Counted from the first letter of the stretch, positions 1-12,554 are shown. The stretch: 64,000 nucleotides of DNA from Symsagittifera roscoffensis (GCF_963678635.1 NC_087066.1:53770312-53834311), one strand, 5' to 3'. Program-made: numbers and translations. The notes: generated by a model not told the origin, from the letters alone.

Positions 1-2181
1 ATTCTGGCCGGGTTTCTCTGTCCGATCATCCTCCCCTCGATCAGTCAGGCGTCGTGTGCCGAAGCTGTGGCTTCGACTGCATATCTAGACTTTTTCCTTC
101 GAACCATTTCCGAAAGTAGCTTAATGCGTTGTGCCGTTAACTTCGTGCTAACCACTAAAGTGGACAGCCAACCTTTGATAAACTTGATAATAAGTCGAAT
201 TAACAACCCGGATATTTCTTCTCAACGTGAATCTGTAGCGTCTAGTCTCGAGGATACTACTAGTGTTGGCGATTCAGTGGGTAGTTCAGGTGGTGTCTTG
301 AGTCGAGCTCTGAGTGTAGCCTCGTTATGTTTCATCGCCACCTTAGTTAACCTCAAATCCGAAGATGTTATGCTGGAACTGTTTCTCAGATTCCTTCTTC
401 CATGCGATCATATCTTGACCACTCAAAGACCCTGTCTAGCAGCTCATCAAGCAGACGTGTATGGAAAATCAGTGGAGAAGTTTCTAGCCTTGATTCCATC
501 TGCATGTAGAAAAGCCAGACATAGACCGTTGGTTCTGGTTAAAAATACAGGCAGACCTCCGGTTGTGAATCTAAACGTGCCTGTACAATCTCTAAGTGGA
601 TCTGTAAGACTGTCGTCGACTTCTTCTGGAAAAGTGATTCAAAGACTTCAAAGGAACATTTCTGCGCCTCAATCTGCGAGTTTAAGCGTACGAGAGAAAG
701 TGGTCAGTGGAAGCGAAGAAGCTGCATCGTCGGACGTGGATGTCGTGACATTAGCGCAATATGAGACTTCCTATTTCGATTATTTGGCCGACGCAAAAAG
801 CCGAATTGAGGAATGTTATTTTGCATCCACCGATTGGAATTGTAAATACAACACGGGAAAGGAGACAAAACCCAGAACCACTCACGACGCAATGGCCAGA
901 AAGAATTTTCGGCCGTTCAAAATGCAATTGACTAAAAGTATAGAAAACATCCATTTAACAAATGGTAACAGTTCGGCCAAGCGAAACATAACAACGTGGC
1001 ACGAACATAAGCGCAGTTTGAAAAATATTCCAGCTGAACAGTTTTTCGAAGAATTGGATGTTGAAGAGTTCATGAGGATCAAAGCAGATGTTCACTTAGA
1101 TGAATGCAATGGAACTCTGGGATCATCATTGATTCGAGAAAAAGAAATGTGTGAAAAAATTGATTCCGTGCTTACTGATTCTTTTGAAGATGTGTTGCAA
1201 AATGGTGCTGATGTTGACTCCTACGAAGATGCCAAATTAAGTTCATGTGCCGATATTTCAAATGAGAGACCAAAAAAATTGGCTTTGCTTACATTCGATT
1301 CAGCGAACCTTTTGTCCATCGATTCGCCCTTGCCATCTATTGGATCTCCCTCAAATCCACATGTATGTGAAAATCAAATTTACTTGTCAAGCTCGAAAAG
1401 TACGCAATCATTTTCAGACGCGCTTAGAAGACAAGACATTGATCTGTCGTCAAGCATGAATAGTGACCGGGGAAACTTTTCCTTGTCTTTAGGCTCTACA
1501 GAGGCAAAGAAAACTTTCAAGCAGGGTGTGACCTCTCCTACAAAGTCAATTCCTAATGTTTACATGGGTCCTTGTTTTGCGGCCCTCTTTGCAAAACTGG
1601 AGGCGTTTTGCGACAGTGATTTTCATTTGAATCTAGTTTTGACGGGAGTTTTTGCATCCTTAGTGGCCTACCCAATGCCTTTGCTTAAGTCTTATCTTCT
1701 AAACCCGAATATGTTATTCCAACCATCTGTCAAAACTCTCTATACAGTTTTGCAGAAACTACGTTCCAAAGTTGACCAATACGCCCAATCCATTGACAAC
1801 TTCCAGGAGTTGCTCCTAAGAGGTCGCTACTATTTCGCAAATATGGAACGGTTTGAAGATGTAACTCTGGAAGAATATTTTTCCTCTGGATCCAATACAG
1901 ACTTATCAGAAAGTGGGAGCGCTAAAAACTCATCGGATAAAAAATTCCCAACCTTGATGCTGGACGCTATACTGCGTCGAAGAAAATCGAAGAGCTCAAA
2001 GGCCAAAGGTGCGTTAAATCAATCCAGCGAAAACGCTTTGATAGATGACCGATCAAGTCTAGAAGACGCAAACGTAACCGAGGAGACCCGAAATTGCGTA
2101 ATGGCAGTAATACTTATGGAAGAGTTTGTGAAAGAGTTAGCTGCATTCTGCCAAGAGCATTCTGTGTGCGAAAACAACTAA
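1..2181 (+). CDS. FHIP (FAM160) family protein, 3' part of gene
   Basis: Partial gene. The frame is open from base 1 to the TAA at 2179-2181 (726 codons), so the true start lies left of the window and the GTG at 67 is not a start. FHIP proteins join FTS and Hook to form the FHF complex, which links dynein to Rab5-type early endosomes. Residues 1-180 match the N-terminal FHIP region (ASTAYLDFFLRTISE, LKSEDVMLELFLRFLLPCDH). Residues 180-520 are a Ser/acidic-rich linker, probably disordered. Residues 521-615 carry the conserved C-terminal block (LTGVFASLVAYPMPLLKSYL, FQPSVKTLY). A basic patch follows (LDAILRRRKSKSSKAKG), and the end (EEFVKELAAFCQEH) is typical of the family terminus. No intron is visible in 2.2 kb. 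The overall order resembles the FHIP1A/FHIP1B branch more than FHIP2; that subfamily choice is inference. Confidence 0.88.
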   Translation: MLAGFLCPIILPSISQASCAEAVASTAYLDFFLRTISESSLMRCAVNFVLTTKVDSQPLINLIISRINNPDISSQRESVASSLEDTTSVGDSVGSSGGVLSRALSVASLCFIATLVNLKSEDVMLELFLRFLLPCDHILTTQRPCLAAHQADVYGKSVEKFLALIPSACRKARHRPLVLVKNTGRPPVVNLNVPVQSLSGSVRLSSTSSGKVIQRLQRNISAPQSASLSVREKVVSGSEEAASSDVDVVTLAQYETSYFDYLADAKSRIEECYFASTDWNCKYNTGKETKPRTTHDAMARKNFRPFKMQLTKSIENIHLTNGNSSAKRNITTWHEHKRSLKNIPAEQFFEELDVEEFMRIKADVHLDECNGTLGSSLIREKEMCEKIDSVLTDSFEDVLQNGADVDSYEDAKLSSCADISNERPKKLALLTFDSANLLSIDSPLPSIGSPSNPHVCENQIYLSSSKSTQSFSDALRRQDIDLSSSMNSDRGNFSLSLGSTEAKKTFKQGVTSPTKSIPNVYMGPCFAALFAKLEAFCDSDFHLNLVLTGVFASLVAYPMPLLKSYLLNPNMLFQPSVKTLYTVLQKLRSKVDQYAQSIDNFQELLLRGRYYFANMERFEDVTLEEYFSSGSNTDLSESGSAKNSSDKKFPTLMLDAILRRRKSKSSKAKGALNQSSENALIDDRSSLEDANVTEETRNCVMAVILMEEFVKELAAFCQEHSVCENN

Positions 2182-2240
2182 AAGGGACTCAAAATTGGTT
2201 AAAAGAACTCAAAACGAAGCATTTCTTAAATTAAAGTTGC

Positions 2241-2246
2241 AATAAA
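2241..2246 (+). promoter_or_regulatory. poly(A) signal of the FHIP gene
   Basis: AATAAA lies 60 bases after the FHIP stop codon, inside an AT-rich trailer, on the coding strand. This implies a very short 3' UTR. The spacing is typical; the cleavage site itself cannot be seen. Confidence 0.6.
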
Positions 2247-4118
2247 ATGCAATACCTATTAGTGTAACAGTTTTCAAAGCTTTTTCTGGTACAATTATTA
2301 GTTTTTTAAAAATCAATTATCATGTTTTTGGTTTTCTCTTCACTGAATATGATTCTAATTTCTATAACAGAATTTAATTTGTAAATCAAATGTTTTGGAT
2401 TTCAAAATGAAATTGTAATATTTTATCCAATTCTATGAAAAGCGTAGCTTAGATAAATTAAATATTTAAACACGTTTATATCATAACACATCAGGAATTT
2501 TGTATGCGTTTTTAGATTTTTCTGCTTTAGAATTTCATTTAAAAATCTTTAATTCAAATTTTTCAGCCGAAAATTTTTCACTTCACAGTTGATACTGAAA
2601 GGAAGACTTTCTTGATTTTTTTCGCTATGTGAATTATAATTAAGTGAAATTATTTGTTATATTATTTACTTCCTTTTTTTCCGGCATTAATGGATTCTTT
2701 ACATGTGCGTCTTGTAATCGGGAACTAGACTTTTTCTCATTAAAATTTCTTAAAATCTGTAAACAAAAAATTGCGTGTGATGTATTAGTCCAGAGATAAT
2801 GCGCGTCCTTGAGGTTAAGCTACGGAGTCAAATCCGGCTACATTTTACCGCTTCGTATGTATTCGTTCATTTTAATTTTTTGGTTTAATGGTCGTCGTCG
2901 CAAATCTTGTCGGCTTAGTTATCGTCTTATTTTTTTCAAGCGCTCGATTAAATCTGGTTCAAAGATAAGGTTTTTTGATCAGTTTTTGTACTGTTGAGTA
3001 ATTTCTTTGCCTAATTTTAAAAAAGCCGTATCTACTTTTTCTGTACTTCTAGCAATTTTATTAACTTTTGTCTCTTCGTCCATCGCTTCGACCCTGTCTT
3101 TGAATGTATTTTTAAAGCAAATTATTTTCTCAATCTTAAATTATAATTGAAACGAAGATAATAATTTGCCTGCAGTACAGTACAATTAATCCCCTTGCAC
3201 AATGGGCCATTCGGCTATTTATTTTGTATAGTAATTAGAAGCGACAGGTGTACTTCAAAAATGAGAGAATTCAATTGAAAAAGAGAATTCATTGTTTAAT
3301 TACAATCTTCTCGAGGCTGAATTCTAACCCTCCCAGAAGTCCTGAAAATTGTTTATAATCCTTTCGGCACGCAATTTTTGACTAAAGCTCTTTCTTAGGA
3401 GGCTTTGATCGTTGTTGTTTTTAGCAATCATTTTACAATGCCTTGATTTATTCAATTCAACACTTTTTAAGTAATTCATTGCGGCTCTTTTGAGTCAAGT
3501 AAGTGTTAAGGTTGATTCATATAAGATGGATTAAGTAAAAATTTTTCGACCGTTACGCATGTTTTTATATGTAAAAGCTATATTTACGTATTTCAGTTTG
3601 AATTCAGACGCAGGTACAAATTACAATTTAGTAATGAATTCACTACGTCAAGGACACTATACAGGCAGGCAGGTTGGCCTAACTAGTAGCACACCATGCC
3701 GGTTCCCTTTAAATCCGGAAGGATTTGTAAGAACCTTTAATTAATTAGAAAACAATAGCTCATAGAAATTCCGGTTGTCTCTTAAATATACCACCGATTG
3801 TCTCCTGAATATATCGACTTGAAGCTTGCAGAAATTTTCTGAAAGCAGTTTTTTGTGAAAATGCTAGTTTTACCGGCAAAATACCTGCAGCCTTTGATCT
3901 TGTTGAGCGATGACGAGTTCAACATCTAACAAACGATTCGGAGATTTTTTTCGTAGCTGGTCAATCATTTCATTTTGTAAAAAAGATTTGACTAAGGAAA
4001 AGCTCAAAAACCGTATAATTTTTGTAATCATCAAAAACGTTGCTAATATGACCAAGCTTTCTTTTGAAAAAAAAATGTTCGTAACATTTTTTTATGTGCG
4101 AGAACGAGAAGAATTTTA
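2247..4118. other. non-coding stretch after FHIP
   Basis: AT-rich sequence with no credible ORF. It contains a SINE-like copy (2711-2845) and a possible degenerate B box near 3700 (GGTTCCCTTTAAATCC). I see no other structure. Confidence 0.6.
2711..2845 (+). repeat. tRNA-derived SINE-like repeat, copy a
   Basis: The motif TTGTAATCGGGAACTAGAC is followed about 105 bases later by a pol III B-box-like sequence (GAGTCAAATCC). The same pairing of motif and B box recurs at 7984, 29110 and 38139, so this is one dispersed family. The tRNA-like part is degenerate in this copy. Confidence 0.55.
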
Positions 4119-4538
4119 CTAAAATAACTTTTTAACCATACTTAAATAACCATCCGCAATCAGACTATATGAAATTATTGGCGTTGCACAAGATTTATAA
4201 AACTGTATCTGATATTTTTTTGTGAAAACACATCGGACCCGGTACATTACTCCATTGAGTTTTGCTAATTTTAAGCAAACTTTATCGATATGATCTCTAA
4301 AAGTTAGGTCGTCGTCGATTAAAATTTCATCAGTATCAGTATATTCTAAAATATCACCTTTAAGTGCCACCAAACTTTCACTTAATGTCTTTCTACCAAA
4401 CTGTATCTGTTTTGATTTCGATGAGCTGATTGTTAGTTTATTATGCGCACACCAATCATCCACAGCTTCAATATCGCCTAAGACTGATCGCTGAGGCACA
4501 CCATATTCAAAATAGCTTTGTTTCAGATTTACCGTCAA
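4119..4538 (-). pseudogene. LINE reverse transcriptase, C-terminal fragment with internal deletion
   Basis: The 139-residue frame begins with GVPQRSVLGD (RT motif B, normally PQGS), then jumps to AVDDWCAHNKLTISSSKSK, the post-catalytic motif D region. It ends in the thumb-like tract LTFRDHIDKVCLKLAKLNG and a Y-x-S-x-x-x-P-type segment. The YADD active-site block between motif B and motif D is deleted, so it cannot polymerise. The family is of Jockey/CR1 type by general look; I cannot place it further. Confidence 0.72.
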
Positions 4539-4959
4539 TCATTTCAACATATTGCATGAGCTCATGTATGATTTCCGCGAAAACTAAATTGTTCTGGTAA
4601 TAGAAGGTTATCTATTTTTTAAATCATTTTTGAATGTTTATGTCTCTAATTTTGCACCCGTGTTTTATGTTTTTTATCAATCCAAATTTTTTTTCATACT
4701 CCGTCCCTCCGATCCTGGGTTTCTTTTTCGTGAATCGGTCAAAACTTTCAACAATTGTTTGAATCAAAACTGATTTTTTCATCAATACTATCACAAAGGA
4801 AAATTTTTTCCCTAGGTCTCGATCCGAAATAAAAAGAAGTTTCAGTAAACAGTCATTCTTTCTAAGGAGCGTCATGTCACTAAAAAGAATTTTGTCCATT
4901 GTTGGCTGTTTAAGCTAAATTTTGATGTGAGCCATCGTAATGATCAATGATTGAACACT

Positions 4960-5467
4960 TCAAGGTTTCGAACACTTCACTTGCGAAGTTTCTCTTCTTG
5001 CTTCACTCTTCCAGACAATTAAATCGAAAAACAAAAGGCTAGTCCAAAATAAAGTTTTTTGTGATTGGTTAGTAGAAAGTAAGTCAATATTAAAATCCTC
5101 AACCAAAAGCACATTTTCTCTCAAATTTTTAAACACGATGAGCATAATGTCTAGAGCATAGATTGAAAATTTCTTATGTTCCTCAACTAATGATACTACT
5201 AAATTGTCATGGCTACACTGAAAACCTGCGATTGACTGTTGTAATTTTTTGATAACCCGAAATGATTTACATGTCGATCGAATCTTGATCAGGGAGCCAC
5301 GTTTCGGAAAGGGCAATAACCTTTGGAAGTTTAATTAGTGAAGCAACAAGAACACTTAGCTGATCATGATGGCTGCGCAATGATTGGATATTTCCGAACA
5401 AATTTTGTTCGTCTTTTTGGTTGTTTAAAGTAGGTTTATCCTCCTGGGAGACAAAAATTGAATCCAT
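4960..5467 (-). pseudogene. LINE endonuclease domain, broken
   Basis: The first piece (5467-5267) carries the start of an APE-like endonuclease: NIQSLRSHHDQLSVL followed by ALSETWLPD, where the Glu of SETW is the usual metal ligand. The second piece (5316-4960), in another frame, has LVEDFNIDLL, corresponding to the GDFN motif with Gly replaced by Glu. The middle of the domain is missing and a frameshift separates the pieces. In a living element this domain nicks target DNA to prime reverse transcription. Confidence 0.65.
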
Positions 5468-7539
5468 TAGTTCAAAAACTGTGGCTGATTGTTATAAGTG
5501 AACGTTTTCAGTTAATTGCTTTTTGCATAAGATATCAAGTCGATCTCATCATTTTAAGACGCTCCTCCAGAAAATTAGGCTTTCCATTTCTAGTATTTCG
5601 AAAATTGTAAAAAAAAAATTGTACGTCCAAAAATTCGTGTTTTTTTTTGTGTGAAACTGAATGAACATAGCTATAACTGGAGGCGGCTCATCTAGGTTTC
5701 AGTTAGGGCTCAGTTCATGACAAGCAACCAGTTCAGCAGACGTAATTTCCACTCCCAAAACTACTCTGATAAATTCTTTAACATCCGAAGTAACATTTTT
5801 ATTTGATAATAATGGCGAATTCCGAAAGATAATAGTATCTTTTGGGGCCTAACAATCGACATCATGAACCTTTTTACGCAAGTAGTGCACTTCATTTTCC
5901 AAATCCTGGGTATAATCAGACTAATTTTTGAAAGTATTAGTGATGTTGTACAAAAAAAACTTCTGAGATTTTTGTCCTTATTAAGTTGTTTGAGAATGTC
6001 GATTTTGACTTGACCTTCATTTTAGAGCATAAGTTTGAATTGTTTTTGCTGTGAAAGCGAACGTCTGTTTTCTAGAATTGGTTTTTAATTTCAAATTTTA
6101 TTTGCCGTTGCGAAGAGCGAAGTTTAGCAGTGGCCCAAATACGTAAATTTTACTAGTTCTGGTGTAAACCATATTTGTTTGGCTTGTTACCGTAAAATGG
6201 ATCAAAATTACGAAAGGCGGTGTATCAGACCGGAGTGTACTTTTTTCAGTTTTTTTTGTGCAAAATTAATTGAGTGGTCCCTTTTTGCGATGGGCTCTTT
6301 TTTAATCTCTCTTTTTTTCAAACATGCCGTACAAAACCATTTCATCCACAAAAATTAGCATGCGGTCCTTAAGTTTTGTTCCAGAAATATGATCCTAGTT
6401 ATCATCAGAGCATAAAAAATTGGATATGAACGGTTGACATGAAACTTTTCACAAATACTCAAACTCTTTCCCCTGGGAAAGCAAGGGTTTTGCAATCAGG
6501 TACTAGACTTATTGACTTTTTTCAGTGAATAATTTAGTTCAATGGTCTCATCTAGACTCATCTCTAGCGGCACCTTGTTTCATAATAAATTCAAATTTCA
6601 TAGCGATCCCGGCCCACAAGCCTGTAGCTAACTAATACGCCTGGGACGGCAAAGTTGTCGCATCTTAGATTAAGTTCGCGCATTTTTTTTTAATGTTGTT
6701 TTGTGTTTGATTTACCCCTGCAAATTGTGATTTTACTTACCTTGACTTCGTATTTAACTGTTTTTTGTTTCGCGTAAAAATTTTATTCGGCTCAAGTTTT
6801 TTTGGCCTTTTTTATCGACCCAATGATCTAGTTTTGGACCCTTTCAAAGAAAACACCATTTTAACGCTGCAGTCCGCAATTTTTAAGCTGCCTGTATTTT
6901 AAGCACTCGGTTTGTTAAAATTTCTTTTTGGCTCAACGGGTTTGGGCTTCTTAACAGCCTCTTTTTGCGTGGTTTGATGCGCGAAAATTTTTTTATGCAT
7001 CTGTGTGTGTTATGATGGGAAGGAGACCTAAAATTTTTAAAAATATTTTTGAACTGAAAAAAATTCGGAAAATTCTCAGGTATTTTCCGCTTTGTCACCG
7101 CGTGGTTCATTTTTTTACGGCATAAGTCTTGGTTCCAATTTTAAGGCTGCTGTACGGCTTTTTGATATCATGTGCTTTGACATTCGATTACTATTGAGTT
7201 AACATAGCTGACGTATTTTTAATTCATCAAATTAATCGAAAAATTCTATTCGTTTCAAACAAAAGTACAATATTAAAACCTGCATTTCAGAAATTTTCCG
7301 ACTCAATATACCTTGCACTTTTTTGGATCTGCATAATTTATTTAAAGATTGGCTTTATGCTTCCCAATTTATTACATGCAAAGTTTTTGTGGATGTCTTT
7401 ATATTATTTCTATTCCAATTTGTAACTGGCTAAATTGTGTCTATTTATCTATTATATTTGATATGACTTTAGCTGAAAAGCATTGGCATTTTCTTTGCAT
7501 ATTTAGCTGCTTTATTGATGGCTAGTGCTTGTAAGTTTT

Positions 7540-7612
7540 CGAGGGCTCGTGGTGCTCATATGAGTACGTGCGACTATAAATCTCCTTGTAGTAGGTTCAA
7601 ATCCGCTACAGC
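7540..7612 (+). repeat. tRNA-like SINE head
   Basis: A perfect B box (GGTTCAAATCC at 7593-7603) sits in a 70-base tract beginning AGGGCTCGTGGTGCTC, which resembles a D-arm. The acceptor stem does not pair convincingly, so it reads as a tRNA-derived repeat rather than a tRNA gene. Confidence 0.45.
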
Positions 7613-7983
7613 AAAAATTTTCATTGTCAAGGCTTGTTGTTTTCTTTTCTTATTTCATTGTACAGCTTATTTTTGAAGTTTTTGACTTTGTGTTTGCAAA
7701 TCGCAGCTTTGCTACCATGTTACTTTTGTGATAGCCGTTTCATATCTGTTCAACAGTCTTTCAATTTTGTCCACTGTAGATCTCTTATAAGTGTTGTACA
7801 ATACATTTGCGGTAAAGAAAATAATTAAATGTTTCATGAAGAGTTGAGCGCTAAGTAATTTTTGGAATGTTAATGTCATCAAATATTAATTTTTCGGTTT
7901 TATATTAAACAATTTTTGGCTAAACTTGTCGGCTTTCATGCTAACTGTTGTTTTTTCAATATTTGCAATTGCGAGAGCAAGTG

Positions 7984-8170
7984 TCTTGTAATCGAGAATT
8001 AGACTTTTTTTTACCGCAAACAACCTGTTTTACCAATTTTCAACTTGCTTTATGATTGAATCTTAACAACTTCCAGTTTGCTTTCCACTGGGCCTAAAGG
8101 TAACGCTGTCGCCTTTGCACCCTATGGTCTGGGTTTTGAGTCTCGGCAGTAACTTGTTTTTTTTCTGTTC
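7984..8170 (+). repeat. tRNA-derived SINE-like repeat, copy b
   Basis: Starts with TTGTAATCGAGAATTAGAC. About 110 bases later comes the tRNA-like part CCTTTGCACCCTATGGTCTG with B-box-like GGGTTTTGAGTCTC. It is nearly the same as copy c at 29110 (CCTTTGCACCCTAAGGTCTG), which shows common descent. Confidence 0.6.
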
Positions 8171-9334
8171 AATATGCATGCAATTGATTTTTTTCCGGTA
8201 AAAGTTGAATGGTCGGACTATCGTTTGTCTACTCAAGTTTTGTCTGTACTGTAAGCAACTCTCATTGCAGTTGCAATTGCTGCTCATTGTAGTTTCAGGG
8301 GGACTTGTAACTTTTAAAATATATATAATTAATTTTTTTTTGGCTGAACTTGTGTCTGCTCGAAGACCGCCGGCTTTGTTTTCTCATCGTAAGTTTTGTT
8401 CCGTTCTAGTTTTATATTCAAATGCCTGGCACTTTTGTCTAAAATGAACTAACTTTTTTTGAGTAATGCGAAATTTCTCCTTAATGTTTAGTTAACGTTT
8501 CACTGTCTGTTGTTAGTTGACACAATCTCAGTACCTTTCGAATGCTTCCAAATTTTGTCGATTGTTTTCAAATTCATTCGACAGATTTTTTTCAGTTGCT
8601 ATTTTATATTTCTATTTTCTTTGTTTTGATACTATTAAACTTCTATAGTCAATAATGTGTGTGGACAGTTTACACCATATGTTTTATGTCAAAATTATCA
8701 AAAATATGCCTGAAAATTTTGGATTTTTTCCGAATTCTTCATTTTTGTGTCGATTTTTGTGGATTTTATCAACGGTATTTGTCATAAAATTTGGTGCTTT
8801 TTTAGGATGTCAATTGTTTGTTTCTTAATTGGTTTTTTAGTTTTGAAAATTTTTGATTGATTTTCCAATTTATCGTAGTGTTTTCAAAAACTATTTTGAA
8901 ATTGTTTGTTTTTTATGTTTCGCAAGTGGTTCGAAGCTCCGCTCGGCGTCAGTGTGAAAATTTCTGATTTAATTTTTACCAATTCAACAGGTCCTTTTCT
9001 CGAAAAAGAATGACCGAGCGAGACCACTAAAAAGAGTGACCAATTCAATTCAGATCGGAGCTATCTGTGATTTTTGCCCGGTGGCTGTTGTGTTTCTGAA
9101 ATCTCATCAACAAAACACCTATCCCTCGGCGGACCTTGGATTTCTTATAGATAGTTCAGGAAAAATTATAGGCGCTGAATTTGATATCATGTCAGAATTT
9201 TTTGGTTTTTAAGGTGTAAACATATACGATATAAACGTCGAGCATGATATATTGGCTCGTGGGTTATTTTTACAGGAAACTGAATGGTATTCTTTCTTCT
9301 ATAATTTAATTTCAAAAAATGGTTTATATGGTGG

Positions 9335-9400
9335 AATTCTTAGACTCTGGAAGCAGTAGACTCTGGAAATTGACTGTTCAAATCCCGCCGGCGGCAATTT
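9335..9400 (+). repeat. tRNA-like repeat with B box
   Basis: TGTTCAAATCCCGCCGGCGG near 9375 gives a B box followed by a GC-rich complement. Two short copies of AGACTCTGGAA lie just before it. No complete cloverleaf is visible. Confidence 0.35.
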
Positions 9401-10164
9401 TGGTATGAAAAACTATATACGTTTTTTTCTTGCATTCTAATTCTTCCTTTTGCTGAGCAGCTTCGCCTTTGTGTGATATCATGTGTAACAACTGTTCACT
9501 TCATTAACTTAAAGTTTTCAAAAGCATTTTGATGACATGGGTTTATGTCCGATGCAGCTCGCTTTTTTGATGATGCCGAGTTTTACATAACAGATTTCTG
9601 GAGGGGTAGGTTTTCCGAGCTCTCCTAAAACGCTCCAAGACCTTATTTCGAGAAAAAAATTGGCGTGAGAAAAAAATCCTGTTTTTTTCGCTAAATCAAT
9701 ATAATTTAATTTTGTATTTTTCCATTCATTGCTGCTGGAAACAATGTTTAAATAGCAATCTTTTTTCGTTTCATCTTAATAGTAGAAAATGTCTATATAC
9801 CGAAGAGCTCAAACTGTTTCCCTGACTCAGACTTTTTTAAGAATGTTCAACAAAATATGAATCACGACTGAAAGGACGGACTAAACTTCTGCCCTCGTCG
9901 GACGTTTTTTAGGAAAAATTTATTTGCAACTAGATTAAAAAATTTCTGTGTAAGCAGTAGCTGTGACATTTTGTGAGAGTTTATGGTACCATAAAATAAA
10001 GGCAACAAAAAACGAATGAAAAACTACTTAATTTTCATTTTCGTCTTTTTTTCGGTTGGATGAACGGAAACGTTTCTTTTTTAGTGATTGAATGGGTCGA
10101 ATAATCTTAATCTATCCCTGAATCAAAGTATGAGAATAAGATCGCAGCTCTATTGTTCTAATTG

Positions 10165-10280
10165 GCGATTAACCGATTGGCGCACGCAATACACGCATCT
10201 CCAGTGGAAAATTGAAGTGCATATTTAATTCGTAATTTGAAGCCTTGGTATCGAGTTTGAGCCCCTGCGTTTTTTTGCGG
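10165..10280 (+). repeat. degenerate tRNA-like repeat
   Basis: GGTATCGAGTTTGAGCCCC near 10245-10265 resembles a B box, followed by a T-rich tract as in the other SINE copies. The upstream A box is unclear. Low certainty. Confidence 0.25.
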
Positions 10281-10740
10281 TTTTCATTTCAATTTTTATT
10301 TTGATATTTCTACTATACTATGCTCTGGATTGCGATCATGACTGGTCAGCAAAAAGACGAATTTCATTTCTTGAAATCTACATAGTTGAAACGAGTTAGT
10401 AAAATGTTTTTTTTTTTTTGGAATTTGGAAAATCGGTTAGCTGCTACCAGTCTCTATTTCGGTATTACTTATCTGAGGTCTAAATTTCCTTAACTTAAAT
10501 TTCCTTGTCCAAATTTCTTCAGACGGTAAGGTTTTCTAAAATTTTGAACTAACTCCATGAGATTCTAAATCGAGTAAGTGTAAATGTAAAAACCGTGAAA
10601 ATGGATAAAACTTCTGTCTTATTTTTGAAAAAACGAAAAGAAATGTCAATATGCGTAATTCTATATCGTACGGTACAAATGATAATTCGAAGAAACTTTA
10701 AAAATCAATTTTCTGCATTTTTTTGTAAAGCGAAGATGAG

Positions 10741-10933
10741 TTAATCATTAGAAGAGCTACACTGTCTGGTCATCGGGGGTGTCTGGATGGAGAAGTTAGT
10801 GTTAGTGAAGCGTCGGCGGAGTGCACTGAGCAGTTCGGGTCCGTCTGGTAGTCGCAGATGGGACGAGAAGGCGACGAATGTGAAGTAAATGACGTCATTA
10901 ATGAACACCATGCTTCTTAGTCTATGCATGTAC
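10741..10933 (-). CDS. probable 3'-terminal coding exon, perhaps of the F-box/LRR gene
   Basis: A GC-richer island within AT-rich DNA. On the minus strand a good acceptor (CAATTTGCAG) opens a 64-codon frame ending in TAA at 10743-10741, with normal-looking residues (VIYFTFVAFSSHLRLPDGPE, LLSALRRRF). The acceptor is in phase 2 (one base completes the split codon). The last placed F-box exon (ends 18529) leaves phase 0, so either another exon is missing between them or this belongs to a different minus-strand gene. No known domain is seen. Confidence 0.45.
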
Positions 10934-11169
10934 CTGCAAATTGTAGCGAGATTTGATTGTTTTTTTTTCGAAGAAACCTTAAGTTTTTTCGGGGATGTAC
11001 AAATATATTTTAGCTCTCCAGCCAGAAACCTATCATGAGGCTAACTAAACTATGGCTCTTATATAAGAGATTACATGCAAATTGCAGCTCATGTGCGAGT
11101 TGAACTTAATATGGTTGCTGGTCATCATCTGAAGCAATGCACCAAAACACCACCAATCGATGACTAAAA

Positions 11170-11215
11170 GGTCCTGTGTGCTACTTGCACGCAACTGTTT
11201 ATCAAGCTTTGAATT
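11170..11215 (-). repeat. hairpin-GTTCCGAC repeat family, degenerate copy
   Basis: On the minus strand GTTGCGTGCAAGTAGCACAC matches the hairpin core seen at 24121 (GTGC, loop AAGTA, GCAC). The GTTCCGAC tail is lost here. Confidence 0.4.
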
Positions 11216-12554
11216 ATCTTACGCGGAAAGTCACGAATATTGAGATTCGAAATTAAAAAAAAATACCTTTTGAAGCCAAAGACATGCTTTTGGAAGTAAT
11301 TTTGCAAGGCCCTACGAATCGCCGGTGGTAAATTAAGGAACCTGTTGTCGATGTTGAACAGATCTTTGTTCCAACCACTCTCAAAAAAGGCATAAACCCA
11401 TTCAGTACGGTGGGTTCTTACTGCCGATTTTAATGCCTCAAAGAAAATGGTCTTAGTGATCTGAGTTTTTCAGAGTATTTTACATGGAACACTGAACAGA
11501 GCATGAACTTCCAAAACTGAACACAGGCTGAACTTTTTGTGTAATTGTTAAGTATCAATGAACGTAATGGAGATTCTTATAAAGATCGTGGTAATTTTTT
11601 TTAAGGAAAAGTCTTGGAAATTTGATCTCTTGCGATTTTACTTTTGATTTTAGTGTAAACTTTATAATTAAATTCTGCGGCATCGTGTTAAGTTGCATGC
11701 AATCGTAATGGTTTTGAGTCATTAAGTTCAGTTCAAATTCATTTGCTAAAAAGAGTAAAAAGAATGTGAATTAAGAAAGCGTAAATAGGGCGAAAAAAGG
11801 TGAATGACTTTTAGGTTAGATAGTGGATTTCATTTTTTAAATTTTCCAGAGGAAAAAAGATTTTTTTTATCCAGTTTTCTCTAAGTTTTATCAACAAAAG
11901 TGTGGATCATGTTTTTGAAATTTACAGAGCTTCAACGTGATATATATTTTTTGATTTTCGAAAGTTTTAGAATTCGTTTTGCTGTTTTACTTGAGTTAAT
12001 TGACACTTTTCCAACTGTTTGTTGGTAATGTTTGTGTAATTTTCCTAGCGATTTAAGGATTTCATTCCCCTCTCGCTAACTAAGTTTATACAGAATTTTG
12101 GGAGAACTTTTTTCATTTTTTATTCTATTTTCAAGTTTCAATAAACAATTAGGCATCGCCAAAAAGTTGTATGCTCTTTGCTCAGCTACTAACTATCCTT
12201 GTTGATCTGACCACTCGAATAGTGGAAAGGAACTTTGGATTCGGGTCGGTTTTCAGTCAGCCAGTTTTGACTTCATCAAGGAAGACTCAGAGGGCCTCAA
12301 GTGTGGTATCATATTAAAATACTGTTGGTCGTGATTCGGTTTCTTACAAAAATTGAAAAAAAAAATGAAAAACCACTGCTGAAAAACATTCGTCTGAAAA
12401 TTTTCGAATTTCAGACTATTTTAGACGAAATTTAATCAGACTAAATATGAAGATCAATTTAATTGTGGTATAAGTTTATCATTATTTTAGCTATCGTTAT
12501 TATTCATCAGTGCAGTTTCTTCATAAGTTATTTTTCATTCTATAATTGAGTTGC

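Larger units (their letters stand above)
4119..5480 (-). mobile_element. decayed non-LTR (LINE) retrotransposon remnant
   Basis: Read on the minus strand, an APE-type endonuclease fragment (5467-4960) precedes an RT C-terminal fragment (4538-4119), the normal order of a LINE ORF2. The frames are broken and the RT catalytic centre is missing, so the copy is dead. The central 4624-4899 segment is open on the minus strand but shows no recognisable motif. Confidence 0.7.
5481..10740. other. long non-coding, SINE-rich stretch
   Basis: AT-rich, poly-T-rich DNA with no credible coding exon. It holds several tRNA-like repeats listed separately (7540, 7984, 9335 and about 10165), and a GAAGCTCC-type hairpin repeat at 8930-8947. 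Short ORFs here lack domains and coding-like composition. Confidence 0.55.

Noticed and set aside
67-69. GTG start codon for the FHIP protein
   Set aside because: The frame is open upstream to base 1 and the upstream residues continue the FHIP match, so the gene is cut by the window edge.
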